From: Alkaliphilus sp. NP8
Lineage (GTDB): Bacteria; Bacillota; Clostridia; Peptostreptococcales; Natronincolaceae
NCBI GenBank assembly: GCA_015978205.1
Contig: JADWMM010000001.1
Coordinates: 79,465-143,464 of the forward strand
DNA length: 64,000 bases
Direction: 5' to 3'
Shown here piece by piece: positions 7,834 to 17,500 of this stretch. How positions within the stretch are numbered: the stretch's first letter is position 1; every line of letters starts with the position of its first letter. A program made the translations under genes and the position numbers. The notes beneath the pieces were generated by a model. It ran no database searches, had not been told where the DNA came from, and saw nothing but the letters and a program-made list of their open reading frames with translations.

Positions 7834-8964
7834 TTATTTAGACCACAGTCCCTTTATAATCGCACAAATTCTCTCAAGATCCTCATCCGTCATCTTAGTA
7901 TCAGATGGCAAGCATACACCATCCTCAAACAGCTTCTCACTCACATCTCCACCCACATAATCATACTCAGCGAAGAACGGCTGCATGTGCATTGGCTTCC
8001 AGACAGGCCTTGATTCAATATTCTCTTTCTCTAATGCTTCCATTACATCAAGAGGTCTTACAGAACCATTCAACGTCATCACACTCAACCAGTAATTCGG
8101 CTCATTCCAGGTATTAACCGGCATGAAACCTACACCATCAAGACCGCCTAATTCCCTCTTATAAAACTCGAATATATATTTCTTCTTAGCTACTCTTTGG
8201 TCTAAGACCTTAAGCTGTCCTCTACCGATCCCAGCTACAACATTGCTCATACGATAATTGAACCCCAATTCGCTATGCTGGTAGTGCCTTGCTGCATCTC
8301 TGGACTGAGTAGACCAGAACCGAACTTTCTTAATCTTCTCTTCATCATCTGATACAAGCATACCACCACCAGAAGTAGTAATAATCTTGTTTCCGTTAAA
8401 CGACAACACTCCAAACTCACCAAATGTTCCAGTATGTTTTCCTTTATAATAGGCCCCTAAAGACTCGGCTGCATCTTCAATAACTGTCACATTGTATCTA
8501 CTGCAAATCTCCATGATTTTATCCATATCAGCAGATAGGCCATATAAATGCACAACTAAAACAGCCTTCACCTTATCACCATACTTCTCGAAGGCTGCCT
8601 CTAATGCTTTTGGATCCATATTCCAAGTTTTATAATCACTGTCAATAAAGACAGGGGTTGCATTCTGATAGATAATAGGATTAGCTGTAGCTGAAAAAGT
8701 AAGAGTTGGACAGAATACAACATCTCCTTCTCCAACACCCGCAGCTTTAAGTGCTAAATGAATAGCTCCTGTTCCAGAAGTCATAGCTGCTGAGTGTTTT
8801 GAACCAACCCTTGCTGCTAATTCTTTTTCAAATTCATTAACATTTGGCCCTAATGGTGCTAACCAATTTGTATCGAATGCTTCTTGTACATATTCCATTT
8901 CATAACCTTCATCACTCATGTGAGGTGAGGCAAGCCAAATCTTATTCCTATTCTGCTTACACAT
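7834..8964 (-). CDS. DegT/DnrJ/EryC1/StrS sugar aminotransferase (EpsN/PglE-like)
   Basis: A 376-residue PLP-dependent aminotransferase that most likely adds an amino group to a 4-keto nucleotide sugar. Landmarks are the MTSGTGAIHLAL phosphate loop (61-72), VIEDAAESLGA (D164 contacting the pyridine nitrogen), the internal-aldimine lysine in SFNGNKIITTSGGGML (K193), and the FNYRMSNVVAGIGRGQL dimer/active-site loop. Length and motifs match EpsN/PglE/LegC-type enzymes. The ATG has AAAGGATGA upstream. The neighbours are the initiating transferase downstream and the O-antigen ligase gene upstream. The gene is strikingly richer in G+C (about 42-47% in sampled 60-base lines) than its flanks, which suggests a separate acquisition. 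Confidence 0.92.
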   Translation of the reverse strand: MCKQNRNKIWLASPHMSDEGYEMEYVQEAFDTNWLAPLGPNVNEFEKELAARVGSKHSAAMTSGTGAIHLALKAAGVGEGDVVFCPTLTFSATANPIIYQNATPVFIDSDYKTWNMDPKALEAAFEKYGDKVKAVLVVHLYGLSADMDKIMEICSRYNVTVIEDAAESLGAYYKGKHTGTFGEFGVLSFNGNKIITTSGGGMLVSDDEEKIKKVRFWSTQSRDAARHYQHSELGFNYRMSNVVAGIGRGQLKVLDQRVAKKKYIFEFYKRELGGLDGVGFMPVNTWNEPNYWLSVMTLNGSVRPLDVMEALEKENIESRPVWKPMHMQPFFAEYDYVGGDVSEKLFEDGVCLPSDTKMTDEDLERICAIIKGLWSK

Positions 8965-8983
8965 TTATTGTCATCCTTTCATA

Positions 8984-11941
8984 CTAATTTACTTTCTTAA
9001 TAATTATTTTTTCAATAATAAAATGCCCTTCACTATTTCCAGAATGATCAAATCTAAGATATTGATTTCCCGGCTCTATATCTTCTGTAGTAGTTAGGCC
9101 GTATTTATATGTGCCATTCTCTAGTTCATCTAAATTAATGTTTTGTGACACCTGTGTTCTTTGCCCTGAACCACTAATAATATGACTTCTTACATTTCTT
9201 TCTGTACTATTATCTGAAAACACTACTTCTACTTCATAATTAACACCTGGATCTAAGGTGAAATTTTGTGTATATACAATTCCCAGGTCTTCACCTTCAT
9301 TGTACACTTTCATTCCTTCTTCACCTATCTCATACTCTAGCTTTCCACCTTGCCTGCTCCACCTTCTCCAAGTATTTTCAACTCCAGTAGCCCCTTCTAA
9401 ATCTAAATACGACATATACACTATATCATTTAACTCTTGTAGCTTTTCTGGATTATCTACATTATCAATAAAATACTTAGCTCTAAATATATTTTGTAAT
9501 GTATCCTGGCTTAAGTTTATTGTTTCTTCACTTTTTTCATTAGCTTCTTTTACTTCATCTATAATTTTAAGCATATAATCTCTATAGATTTCTACACCTT
9601 GCTCTATTTCTCCTAACCCATTTATATAATGTTCTGCTACTGCATTATATGCATTAACTTTTGTTGCATAAGGATACTGTTTTAGTGGTGCTGACTCTAC
9701 AAGCTTATCTAAATACTTAAATGCTTGTTCAAATTCTCCTAAGCTTATATAATAGCTTGCATTCTCTTGTAGTACTACCGGTAAATTTGGTGTATATTTT
9801 TCAGCTTTATTAAAATTGTTTTCTGCCTTCTTTATTAAATCGACATCTCCATTTTCTATACCTTGTGTCATTTGCATTTTAGCTAAGTCTACACGTATAT
9901 TGGGATGGAAAGGATCAAGCATTACAGCCTTTTCCATTTTATCTATAGACTCTTCAATAGGTATTTCATTAATAGTTTCTGTATTAGATGTTGCTATAGC
10001 ATTAGCACTATATAACGAAATAGAAAATACTAGTAGTGGTACTCCTACTAAGCTAACTAATACAGGACTGCTGCTTTTACCTTTAAAATCTATTTTCTTT
10101 ATATTCAGCTTAACATCTTCAAAGCTACTGTACTCTAACATAGCTATTAAGGCCCAGAATATCATAGGTATAGAGTGGAAAGAAAAGTTAAAATCCAGTC
10201 CACTATGGCCTAATAATGCTAATATACTGAACATCACCGATACTGTTAGTGTATCTTTTCTTTTCCAAGCTTTTAATAAATGTACTGTAAAAGCTCCTAT
10301 AAGAGGTCCTAGCACTGCTATTCCTATTATTCCTGTTTCTACCATAGTCTGTATAAAGTAGTTATGTGCTTCTGTAGAATTATATGGTCTAGACTGATAC
10401 TTTTGGTATAATGCTTCCCAAGTACCACCACCACCACCGAATATAGGCTTAGCCTTTAATATTGATAAACTATCTTTATAATATGTTAAACGAGTCGCTG
10501 CGTTATTTTCACTTAAATCTATAGAGTTAAATCTAGATACAAGTGATTCTGGTAAATATTTATAGCTTAGCTTTATATTTTCTAATACTTCTGCATTTTG
10601 ATTTGTTATATTTGCTTGTATAAAAACAGCTTTTGTTTTTGGATATATATTTGTAAAGTATATACTTATATTTTTACTATCTTCTAGTGTAGTAAATGGA
10701 ATTTCTACACTTCCATTACTTTGAACCTCTCCTAAAACTTCTTCTATTAATTCTCTTTCTCCAGCTTCATTTGCACTATATATACGTACCCTGTATGGCC
10801 AGTGTCCTTCATTCTCTGACTCTGATACTGCTTCTACATCTAAATTCAAGGTATATTCAGTACTTGATTCTAAGCCTGATACTGTTCTTTGAATTTGGTT
10901 TGTATGGTTTTCTGCAACATTCATGTTATTAAAAACTAAAGGCTGTGTAATATTAAATGCCATATAGCTAAATATTCCTGCTCCTATTACTATAGCACCT
11001 AGAAATCCATATATAAGCTTATAATGCTTATTTACTAGCTTAGCTTCTACAAATATTACTCCACTATATAATAGTTTAAAAACTCCTACTCCTATTATAA
11101 ATACTATTAAAGCCTTTGGTTTTGTTTCTGTATCTAGTGCTAATTGACTTGTAAATGGCTGTAGCACCAATACATTTGGTATTAATGCTGTTATAAAATA
11201 CAGTATAGATGATATACGTTCTTTATTAGGTATAAACACTAAATATAATAGTGCAAATATAGGAAATAGCAACCATGCAGCTCTGGAATATGTAAATATA
11301 AATGTAAATAGCATAACGAATCCAGATGCACCATATACTATTTTTTCTATATATTTTTCACTTCTATGAATAGCGCCAGTAGTTAGGAAAAACATTGCCA
11401 TCATAAGCGCTGCTAATGTATTTGGATATTGAAATGTAGACGCTAAACGATTACCCATTATTACATCATCTAAAGTTACATACCCTGCTGCTCCTAGTAC
11501 TGCTATGAAGGCAACTATTAAAGATCCTAATATTAATACCTTAGCAAAATATTCTTTATATTTTTCAATCTGTACCATATCTTTTATCATAAGATATATC
11601 GAATAGTAAACAGTATATCTTATTAATATATCTATGGCTTCTCTTAAATTAGCCCATTGAAAAGTTACAATAGGAAGTAAATAAGCTACTATAAATAGTA
11701 AACCTATATAATCGTATGGACTGTTAAACATAGTAAGTTTTTCTTTTTTGTGATTTTTATTAAATAAGAATAACACGAATATACCAAAAGCAACTATATT
11801 ACTTATTAATATTTCTCTTTCAAAAAACAATCCTTGAAAAAGAGGTGCTCCTATTATAAGAATAGATATTAAAGCAAATATTACCTTATCCATTATTGTA
11901 TTACTTTTTATATTTTTACTAACCTGTGTTTTGCTCCCCAT
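8984..11941 (-). CDS. O-antigen ligase/polymerase-like membrane protein with TPR and beta-sandwich domains
   Basis: A large polytopic protein (about 985 residues) of the O-antigen ligase/Wzy-like family, expected to polymerise or transfer lipid-linked glycan outside the membrane. Roughly ten to twelve membrane helices span residues 20-650, with the Wzy_C-type loop GGGGGTWEALYQKYQSRPYN followed by STEAHNYFIQTMVETGIIG. A beta-rich extracytoplasmic insertion lies near 345-480. After the helices come tetratricopeptide-like helices (about 665-850) and a C-terminal beta-sandwich-like region (about 855-985). An in-frame ATG at 11959 would read through the ribosome site (AGAGGTGG); the ATG at 11941 lies the right distance from it. 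The combined architecture is longer than the usual 400-500-residue family members. Confidence 0.85.
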   Translation of the reverse strand: MGSKTQVSKNIKSNTIMDKVIFALISILIIGAPLFQGLFFEREILISNIVAFGIFVLFLFNKNHKKEKLTMFNSPYDYIGLLFIVAYLLPIVTFQWANLREAIDILIRYTVYYSIYLMIKDMVQIEKYKEYFAKVLILGSLIVAFIAVLGAAGYVTLDDVIMGNRLASTFQYPNTLAALMMAMFFLTTGAIHRSEKYIEKIVYGASGFVMLFTFIFTYSRAAWLLFPIFALLYLVFIPNKERISSILYFITALIPNVLVLQPFTSQLALDTETKPKALIVFIIGVGVFKLLYSGVIFVEAKLVNKHYKLIYGFLGAIVIGAGIFSYMAFNITQPLVFNNMNVAENHTNQIQRTVSGLESSTEYTLNLDVEAVSESENEGHWPYRVRIYSANEAGERELIEEVLGEVQSNGSVEIPFTTLEDSKNISIYFTNIYPKTKAVFIQANITNQNAEVLENIKLSYKYLPESLVSRFNSIDLSENNAATRLTYYKDSLSILKAKPIFGGGGGTWEALYQKYQSRPYNSTEAHNYFIQTMVETGIIGIAVLGPLIGAFTVHLLKAWKRKDTLTVSVMFSILALLGHSGLDFNFSFHSIPMIFWALIAMLEYSSFEDVKLNIKKIDFKGKSSSPVLVSLVGVPLLVFSISLYSANAIATSNTETINEIPIEESIDKMEKAVMLDPFHPNIRVDLAKMQMTQGIENGDVDLIKKAENNFNKAEKYTPNLPVVLQENASYYISLGEFEQAFKYLDKLVESAPLKQYPYATKVNAYNAVAEHYINGLGEIEQGVEIYRDYMLKIIDEVKEANEKSEETINLSQDTLQNIFRAKYFIDNVDNPEKLQELNDIVYMSYLDLEGATGVENTWRRWSRQGGKLEYEIGEEGMKVYNEGEDLGIVYTQNFTLDPGVNYEVEVVFSDNSTERNVRSHIISGSGQRTQVSQNINLDELENGTYKYGLTTTEDIEPGNQYLRFDHSGNSEGHFIIEKIIIKKVN

Positions 11942-12001
11942 ATTTCCACCTCTGAACATTTATTATTCTCTTATAAATAACTCTAATATTTGATAAAAAT
12001 A

Positions 12002-13315
12002 CTATGCACCTACATTTGCAGATTTATTTTTATCTTCTCCACTACTTTTCCAATATTCTATAAAGAATGCCATAAATACCCCTACCATAGCGCCTAATAC
12101 TGCAGCTATTGCTATGTTCAGCATTTTTTTAGGTCCTACTGGATTAGTTGTAGGGTACGCTTTAGATACTACTGTCATGCTAGATTCTCCAACCAATGCT
12201 GATTCTGTTACTCTCATTTCCTCGTGTTTGCTTGTAAATGCATAGTATGTATTTTGTGCTATATTTACTTTTTGCTCTATTAATCGTTCTTCATGTTGCT
12301 TTTCTGCAAGCTGCAGCTGAAGTTCTTCTACATCGTTTTGTATATCTACTATTTGTCTTTTTAATGTTTCCATTCTTTTTTTAGCTGCTGCAAGCTCTAT
12401 AGTAGTTTCTTTGTTTTTTCCTTGTAATCCTATATATACTGGGTTAATCTCTTCGTTACTCATTTTAATGTCAACAATGCTTTCTATACCTTCACCGCTT
12501 TTATCCTGTGCTATATCACTAAGTATTCCATCTTCTAATATAGATTTTTCTGTTATAATTACTGGCTCTTCTTGCGCTAACTGTGTTTCTATTTCCCTAA
12601 TAGACTGCTGTAAAACTTCATACTGCAATTCTTGTTCTATTAAGTTAGTTTTATATTCTGTAAGTAAATCTAGTTTAGAAGTTAGCTCTTGAGATAACTC
12701 ATTTACTCCATTTGGCTGTGCTAAAAAGTCTTTTAGCTCTACTAATACTTTATCTAGCTGCTCTTTTTCTACTTCCATTTGTGTTTCTACATATTCCGAC
12801 GTAGAATTTGCCTGTTCCTTAGCCTTACTAGATACAAATTCTAAAAAACGTGCTCCTACTGTATTTACTATTTCTGCTGCTAATTCTGGATTAGTTGATT
12901 CCATTTTTATATTTAATAAATTAGTATTTTCTATTGTTTCTAACGTAATAGCTCCTGCTAAGCTCTCTATATCATATTTTTCTTCTAAGCCTAGTTCTTC
13001 TATTGTTTCTCTCATAACCTGCGGTGATTTTATCTGTTCTTTATATGTATCCATTGTCATATTTGGGTATTGATTCAAGTTTTTTAGTATACTATCTACA
13101 CCTTCACCATCTATTGTATTAGATTGTGGTTTATCTGAAATATCAGATGCCATTAAAACCATTTTAGTTTCATATACAGGCTCTAACATAAAGAAGCTAA
13201 CCATAGCAGATGCTAATACTGCCAACACTGTAATTCCTATTATCATTGTTTTTCTTTTAAGCAATATCTCTATAAGTTCTCTTAAGCTTATTTCTTCCAT
13301 TTCCATTTGTTCCAT
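12002..13315 (-). CDS. Wzz/YveK-type chain-length determinant protein
   Basis: A 437-residue polysaccharide co-polymerase. It has an N-terminal Wzz domain with a first membrane helix (MIIGITVLAVLASAMVSFFML, about 34-54), a long extracytoplasmic stretch of predicted coiled coil (about 160-365, rich in E, Q, K and L heptads), and a second helix near the C-terminus (MLNIAIAAVLGAMVGVFMAFFIEYW). The short PxxP-like motif before TM2 (AYPTTNPVGPKKM) is typical. Such proteins set glycan length by working with the polymerase. No tyrosine kinase (Wzc/YwqD-like) domain or gene is visible next to it. It is the first gene of the operon, behind a promoter at about 13.43 kb and with GGAGG upstream of the ATG. 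Confidence 0.9.
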   Translation of the reverse strand: MEQMEMEEISLRELIEILLKRKTMIIGITVLAVLASAMVSFFMLEPVYETKMVLMASDISDKPQSNTIDGEGVDSILKNLNQYPNMTMDTYKEQIKSPQVMRETIEELGLEEKYDIESLAGAITLETIENTNLLNIKMESTNPELAAEIVNTVGARFLEFVSSKAKEQANSTSEYVETQMEVEKEQLDKVLVELKDFLAQPNGVNELSQELTSKLDLLTEYKTNLIEQELQYEVLQQSIREIETQLAQEEPVIITEKSILEDGILSDIAQDKSGEGIESIVDIKMSNEEINPVYIGLQGKNKETTIELAAAKKRMETLKRQIVDIQNDVEELQLQLAEKQHEERLIEQKVNIAQNTYYAFTSKHEEMRVTESALVGESSMTVVSKAYPTTNPVGPKKMLNIAIAAVLGAMVGVFMAFFIEYWKSSGEDKNKSANVGA

Positions 13316-13418
13316 CTACTAATACCTCCGCCTATTTTTCTTATCCCTTATCGACTTACATATTTCTACATAAATAAATAATTACCTGCTTATTTTTACT
13401 AAAAATCTCACCTTTTTT

Positions 13419-13447
13419 ATTGTATAATATTGGGCATGTAAAATCAA
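13419..13447 (-). promoter_or_regulatory. Predicted sigma-A promoter of the polysaccharide operon
   Basis: On the minus strand TTGATT and TACAAT are separated by exactly 17 bases, followed by about 97 bases of leader before the wzz-like ATG. It lies between the terminator at 13475-13500 and the first operon gene. Confidence 0.65.
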
Positions 13448-13474
13448 TCAAGGTCAGCAAAAAATAGCTGCAAT

Positions 13475-13500
13475 TAAAAAAAGCAGAGCATAGCGCTCTC
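13475..13500 (-). terminator. Intrinsic terminator after the coiled-coil gene
   Basis: AGAGC/GCTCT hairpin with a five-base loop. An A-tract/T-tract on both sides would allow termination in either direction; on the minus strand the T-run follows the stem just after the gene ending at 13507. Confidence 0.7.
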
Positions 13501-13506
13501 CTTTTT

Positions 13507-13896
13507 TTATCGTACTAATTTAAACTTTGCTATATCAAACGTATTTTTCGCTGTAGCTACTTCTAATGCAATAAAGTCTTCCCTTAATGCTTCTACATTA
13601 TCGTTTACAGCTTGAATTTCTGTGTGTAGTTCGTCTCCAAGTAATTTTATTTCTTTCTCAATTTTAACTTCTAAGTGGTCGAACCTTCTGTCATGTTCTG
13701 ATAGCTTACTCTCTACAGCATCGAATCTTTTGTCGTGTTCTGCTAGCTTACTCTCTACAACATCAAATCTTTTGTCGTGTTCTGCTAGCTTACCTTGCAT
13801 ATCTGTCATTTGTTTTTGCATGTCTGTCATTTGGCTTTGAAAATCCGTTAGCTGTTTTTGCATACCTTGTAAAATATTTAGTATCTTTTCGTCCAT
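13507..13896 (-). CDS. Small coiled-coil protein with 14-residue repeats
   Basis: A 129-residue hydrophilic protein of unknown function. The central part contains three copies of a 14-residue unit (KLAEHDKRFDVVES and variants, about residues 33-76), preceded by QKQMTDM-type repeats. The whole is predicted to be a continuous coiled coil, with no signal peptide or membrane helix. The DNA of the repeats is also tandem with a 42-base period. Similar short coiled-coil proteins are common in Firmicutes genomes and are usually unannotated. It has its own promoter (13952-13979), a GGGAGGTG ribosome site and a terminator, so it is a monocistronic unit between the RND operon and the polysaccharide operon. 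I do not recognise a specific function. Confidence 0.8.
   Translation of the reverse strand: MDEKILNILQGMQKQLTDFQSQMTDMQKQMTDMQGKLAEHDKRFDVVESKLAEHDKRFDAVESKLSEHDRRFDHLEVKIEKEIKLLGDELHTEIQAVNDNVEALREDFIALEVATAKNTFDIAKFKLVR
13682..13792. repeat. 42-bp tandem repeat inside the coiled-coil gene
   Basis: Three imperfect in-frame copies with an exact 42-base offset (for example AATCTTTTGTCG at 13724 and 13766). Each unit encodes 14 residues. The two downstream copies are nearly identical; the third has diverged. Confidence 0.8.
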
Positions 13897-13951
13897 CTAT
13901 ACACCTCCCATAACTTTATTATCCTCTGTATTCCGCTATGTTGTTACATAT

Positions 13952-13979
13952 ATTATATCATTTGGAGGTGCCTTTTCAA
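13952..13979 (-). promoter_or_regulatory. Predicted sigma-A promoter of the coiled-coil gene
   Basis: Minus-strand TTGAAA, 16-base spacer, TATAAT, ending about 56 bases before the ATG at 13896. It begins immediately after the stop of the TetR gene at 13983. Confidence 0.65.
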
Positions 13980-13982
13980 CTG

Positions 13983-14567
13983 TTATTTATTAACTAACCC
14001 ATTAAAAATAGTATCTATAATAGGTGTAGGATCTATATCCTTTGGATCTATTTTTTGTAGAAATATTTCTATTGTATAGTTTTGATTAATAGCGCCTAGT
14101 ATAGATAAAGTTGCTACTTTTATGTTTAAATCTGTCTTTAACTCTTTGGTTTTAACTCCTTCTTCTAAAGTACTATCTATTAATGAAACTATAGACTTTT
14201 TCATTTCTAATATTCTACTTTTTATTTCTTCTGATAAAAAGTTAGAGCTTGGAAGAATATTTTCTGCCATATTAATATGGTGAGCAATAAAGCTCCCATG
14301 GTGCTCTGCAAAGGCCAATAGCTTTCCCCTTGCAGTTTTATGTTGTCCCATAGCTTCTTTTGCCATATCAAAATAAGTTATAACTATATATTCTACCATT
14401 TGCTCAAATAATTCATTTTTACTACTAAAATACTCATATACTGTCCCTTTGCCTATTCCTGCTACCTTTGCTATTTCTTCTATCTTTGCCTTATGAAATC
14501 CATGCTTACCAAAGACTTTCATAGCAGCTTTAATAATTTCAGCTCTTCTTTGCTCTTTTATATTCAC
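13983..14567 (-). CDS. TetR/AcrR-family regulator of the RND operon
   Basis: A 194-residue TetR-type repressor. The N-terminal helix-turn-helix is clear (IIKAAMKVFGKHGFHKAKIEEIAKVAGIGKGTVYEYFSSKNELF, about 10-53); the remainder is the ligand-binding/dimerisation bundle. It starts at a GTG with GAGGTGA upstream, 14 bases after the RND pump gene, so it is the last gene of the adaptor-pump-regulator operon. It probably represses its own operon by binding the GACCGACCGTTCGGTTC-type site at 18980-18997; that link is inferred from position and palindrome form. Inducing ligand unknown. Confidence 0.88.
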   Translation of the reverse strand: MNIKEQRRAEIIKAAMKVFGKHGFHKAKIEEIAKVAGIGKGTVYEYFSSKNELFEQMVEYIVITYFDMAKEAMGQHKTARGKLLAFAEHHGSFIAHHINMAENILPSSNFLSEEIKSRILEMKKSIVSLIDSTLEEGVKTKELKTDLNIKVATLSILGAINQNYTIEIFLQKIDPKDIDPTPIIDTIFNGLVNK

Positions 14568-14581
14568 ATCTTCACCTCTTT

Positions 14582-17500
14582 TTAGGCTTCTAAAGTAGTG
14601 TTTTTCTTTTTGCCTTTTAACTTAGATTTAAAAGAATTTGAAAGATCGTCGAATACAGTATATATTACCGGAACGAATACTAATGTTATAACTGTAGATA
14701 AAAGTAATCCACCTATAACTACTGTTGCCATTGGAGACATTAACTCCGAGCCCTCTCCCACTCCAAATGCTAATGGCAGAAGACCTAATATAGTAGTTAA
14801 AGTTGTCATTAAAATTGGTCTTAATCTAACTGGTCCTGCAATTATAATTGCTTCACTTCTGTCTTTTCCTTCATTTCTCAATGTGTTAATATAGTCAATT
14901 AAAACGATACCGTTGTTAACTACTATACCTGCAAGCATTATTAAACCTATAAACGATGTAACTCCTAATTTTCTACCTGTTATAAACAGTCCTAAAGCTC
15001 CTCCAGAGAATGCTAACGGCATTGTAAACATAATTATAAATGGATTTATTAAGGATTCAAACTGAGAAGCCATTACCATATATATTAATATAATCGCAAG
15101 AACTAAAGCTAAAGCTAACTGTCCAAAGGCATCCATCATTTCTTCGTTTTCTCCACCAATACTATATTGGTAACCTTCTGGCATATCGTATTCCTGCAGC
15201 TTTGCATCTATATCTTTAACTATACTGTTTAAATCTCTATTTACAATCTGTCCAGTAACAGTTACTACTTTTTCCTGATTTTCTCTAGTAATTTCAAGTG
15301 GTCCTTTTACTACAGATAAATCCGCTACCTGACTTAAAGGTATATTAGCTCCTGTAGGAGTAGTTATATTCATATGCTCGTAGTTAGATAAGCTGTCTGT
15401 AATGTTTCCAGAAGGTCTAATTACTATGTCTATTTCTTCTCCTTCATCTTTAAACTGAGCAACTGTAGTTCCAGATGCATTTCCTCTAACACTTGAAGCT
15501 ATTTGAGCTGTTGTTAAACCGTAGTTTGCAGCCATCTCTTTATTAATTAAAACTTCTAACTCTGGAACTGCTTCACTTAAACCAGTTTTAACTTCTCTAG
15601 TACCTTCTACAGATTCTATTATTTCTTTAACATCGTTAGATATTTCCTCTAGTGTATCTAGCTCGCTTCCCTTAATGCTTATACTTATAGGGCTCCCTGC
15701 TGTCATCATTTCAGTAGTGGAAGTTGGATTTACTGAAATTTCTGCACCCGGAGTATCTTTTACAAGATTTCTAATTTCCTCTGCCACCTGTCCTGTACTT
15801 CTATCTCTTTCACTCAACTCTACTAATCCTACTGTAAGTGAACCACTAGTACCAGAAGATCCCCCCATCATAACATCTCCACTAGAACTTACGTTACTAA
15901 ATATTACATCTATTTCTGGAATATCTGTTATTTTATCTTCTATTGTTTGTGCTATACTATCCATTTTGTTAATTCTAGTTCCTAAAGGCATGTCTATACC
16001 AATAGATATAGTACCTTCATCTGTTGATGGAATAAACTCCATTCCTACTCCTGCTAAACTTGCCATACTTACTATAAATACAACAATAGCTACAAATATT
16101 GTAGTTTTTCTACGCTCAATACTCTTAGTTAATAGTACTTTATATACTTTTTCTATTTTTCTAATTACACTGTCAAATACTTTGTGTAAAAAGCCTAGCT
16201 TACTTTTCTTTACAGTTTCTTCTTCAGATTCTACTCTTAAAATCTTAGAAGAAAGCATTGGTATTAAAGTTAAGGAAACTAATAGGGACGCTGCAAGGGA
16301 TAGTGTAACTGTAAGGGCAAAGTCCTTAAACATAATTCCAACTATACCATCTACGAAGACTATTGGTAAGAATACTGCAATAGTTGTTAAAGTAGATGCT
16401 GTAATCGCCATCCCTACTTCAGAGGCTCCTTTTATAGCAGATTCTTTCTTAGAGTATCCTTCTGCTCTAAACCTATAAATATTTTCTAATACTACAATGG
16501 CACTATCCACCAGCATACCTACTGCCAGAGCTAAGCCACCTAGTGTTAACATATTAAGTGTAATTCCATTAAAATATAATAATATAAATGATGCTATTAC
16601 AGATATAGGAATTGATGTAGCTATAATAAGTGTAGTCCTAATATTCTTTAAGAAAATATATAGAACGATTATAGCGAATATTGAACCTGTAACAACATTT
16701 CTTACAACAGTGTTTATAGACCGCTTTATAATAAGTGAGTTATCCATTACTACATCTATTTCAATATCAGGATAATCTACCTCAAGAGCTTCCAGTTCAT
16801 CATTTATTAAATTTGCTACTTGCACTGTATTACTTCCAGACTGTTTTTGAAGTGAAATATTGATACTATCTTTTCCGTTAGTTCTAGAAATAGAGCTTAC
16901 TTCTTTATTTTTAAGCTCTACACTTGATATATCGTCTAATGTAATAACTGCCCCAGTAGGTAGAGTAAGTGGCATATTTCTTATTTCATCTATAGTTTTA
17001 AACTCTCCAACTACGCTTGCAGAAAGCTCTGATTCTCCGTTTTCTACTTGGCCACCTGGCAGGTTTATATTAGATGCGTTTAATATTTGTGCTAACTGAT
17101 TTATACTTAATCCATAACTAGAAAGACTATTTGTATCTACCGCTATTTCTATTTCTTTTGTAAACCCTCCACCTACACTAACAGATGCAACTCCTTCTAG
17201 TCTCTCAAGTCTTTGACTAAATGTTTCCTCTGCTAAAGATTGTAGTTCTGCCAAATCTCCACTTGTAGACAATGATATTTGAATAATAGGCATAGAGTTC
17301 GGATCTATTTTTAATACCATTGGAGAATCTGCATCATTTGGTAAAAATCCTTTTATTGTATCTACCTTTTCTCGCATTTCTAAGGCAGCAAAGTCCATGT
17401 CTGTACCCATATTAAACTCAGCGATTACAAGGGATCTCCCTTCTGATGATATTGATCTAATACTATCTATATTCCCTACAGTAGATACACTTCCTTCCAT

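Noticed and set aside
9816..10361. 181-codon plus-strand frame antisense to the O-antigen ligase gene
   Set aside because: No ribosome site and composition typical of the reverse of a membrane-protein gene.
13682..13792. Short direct repeats as a CRISPR array
   Set aside because: Repeats are contiguous, in frame, without unique spacers, and no cas gene is present.
15675..16478. 267-codon plus-strand frame antisense to the RND pump
   Set aside because: Shadow of the pump gene: hydrophobic low-complexity translation, no ribosome site, and it lies within the clearly conserved pump frame.
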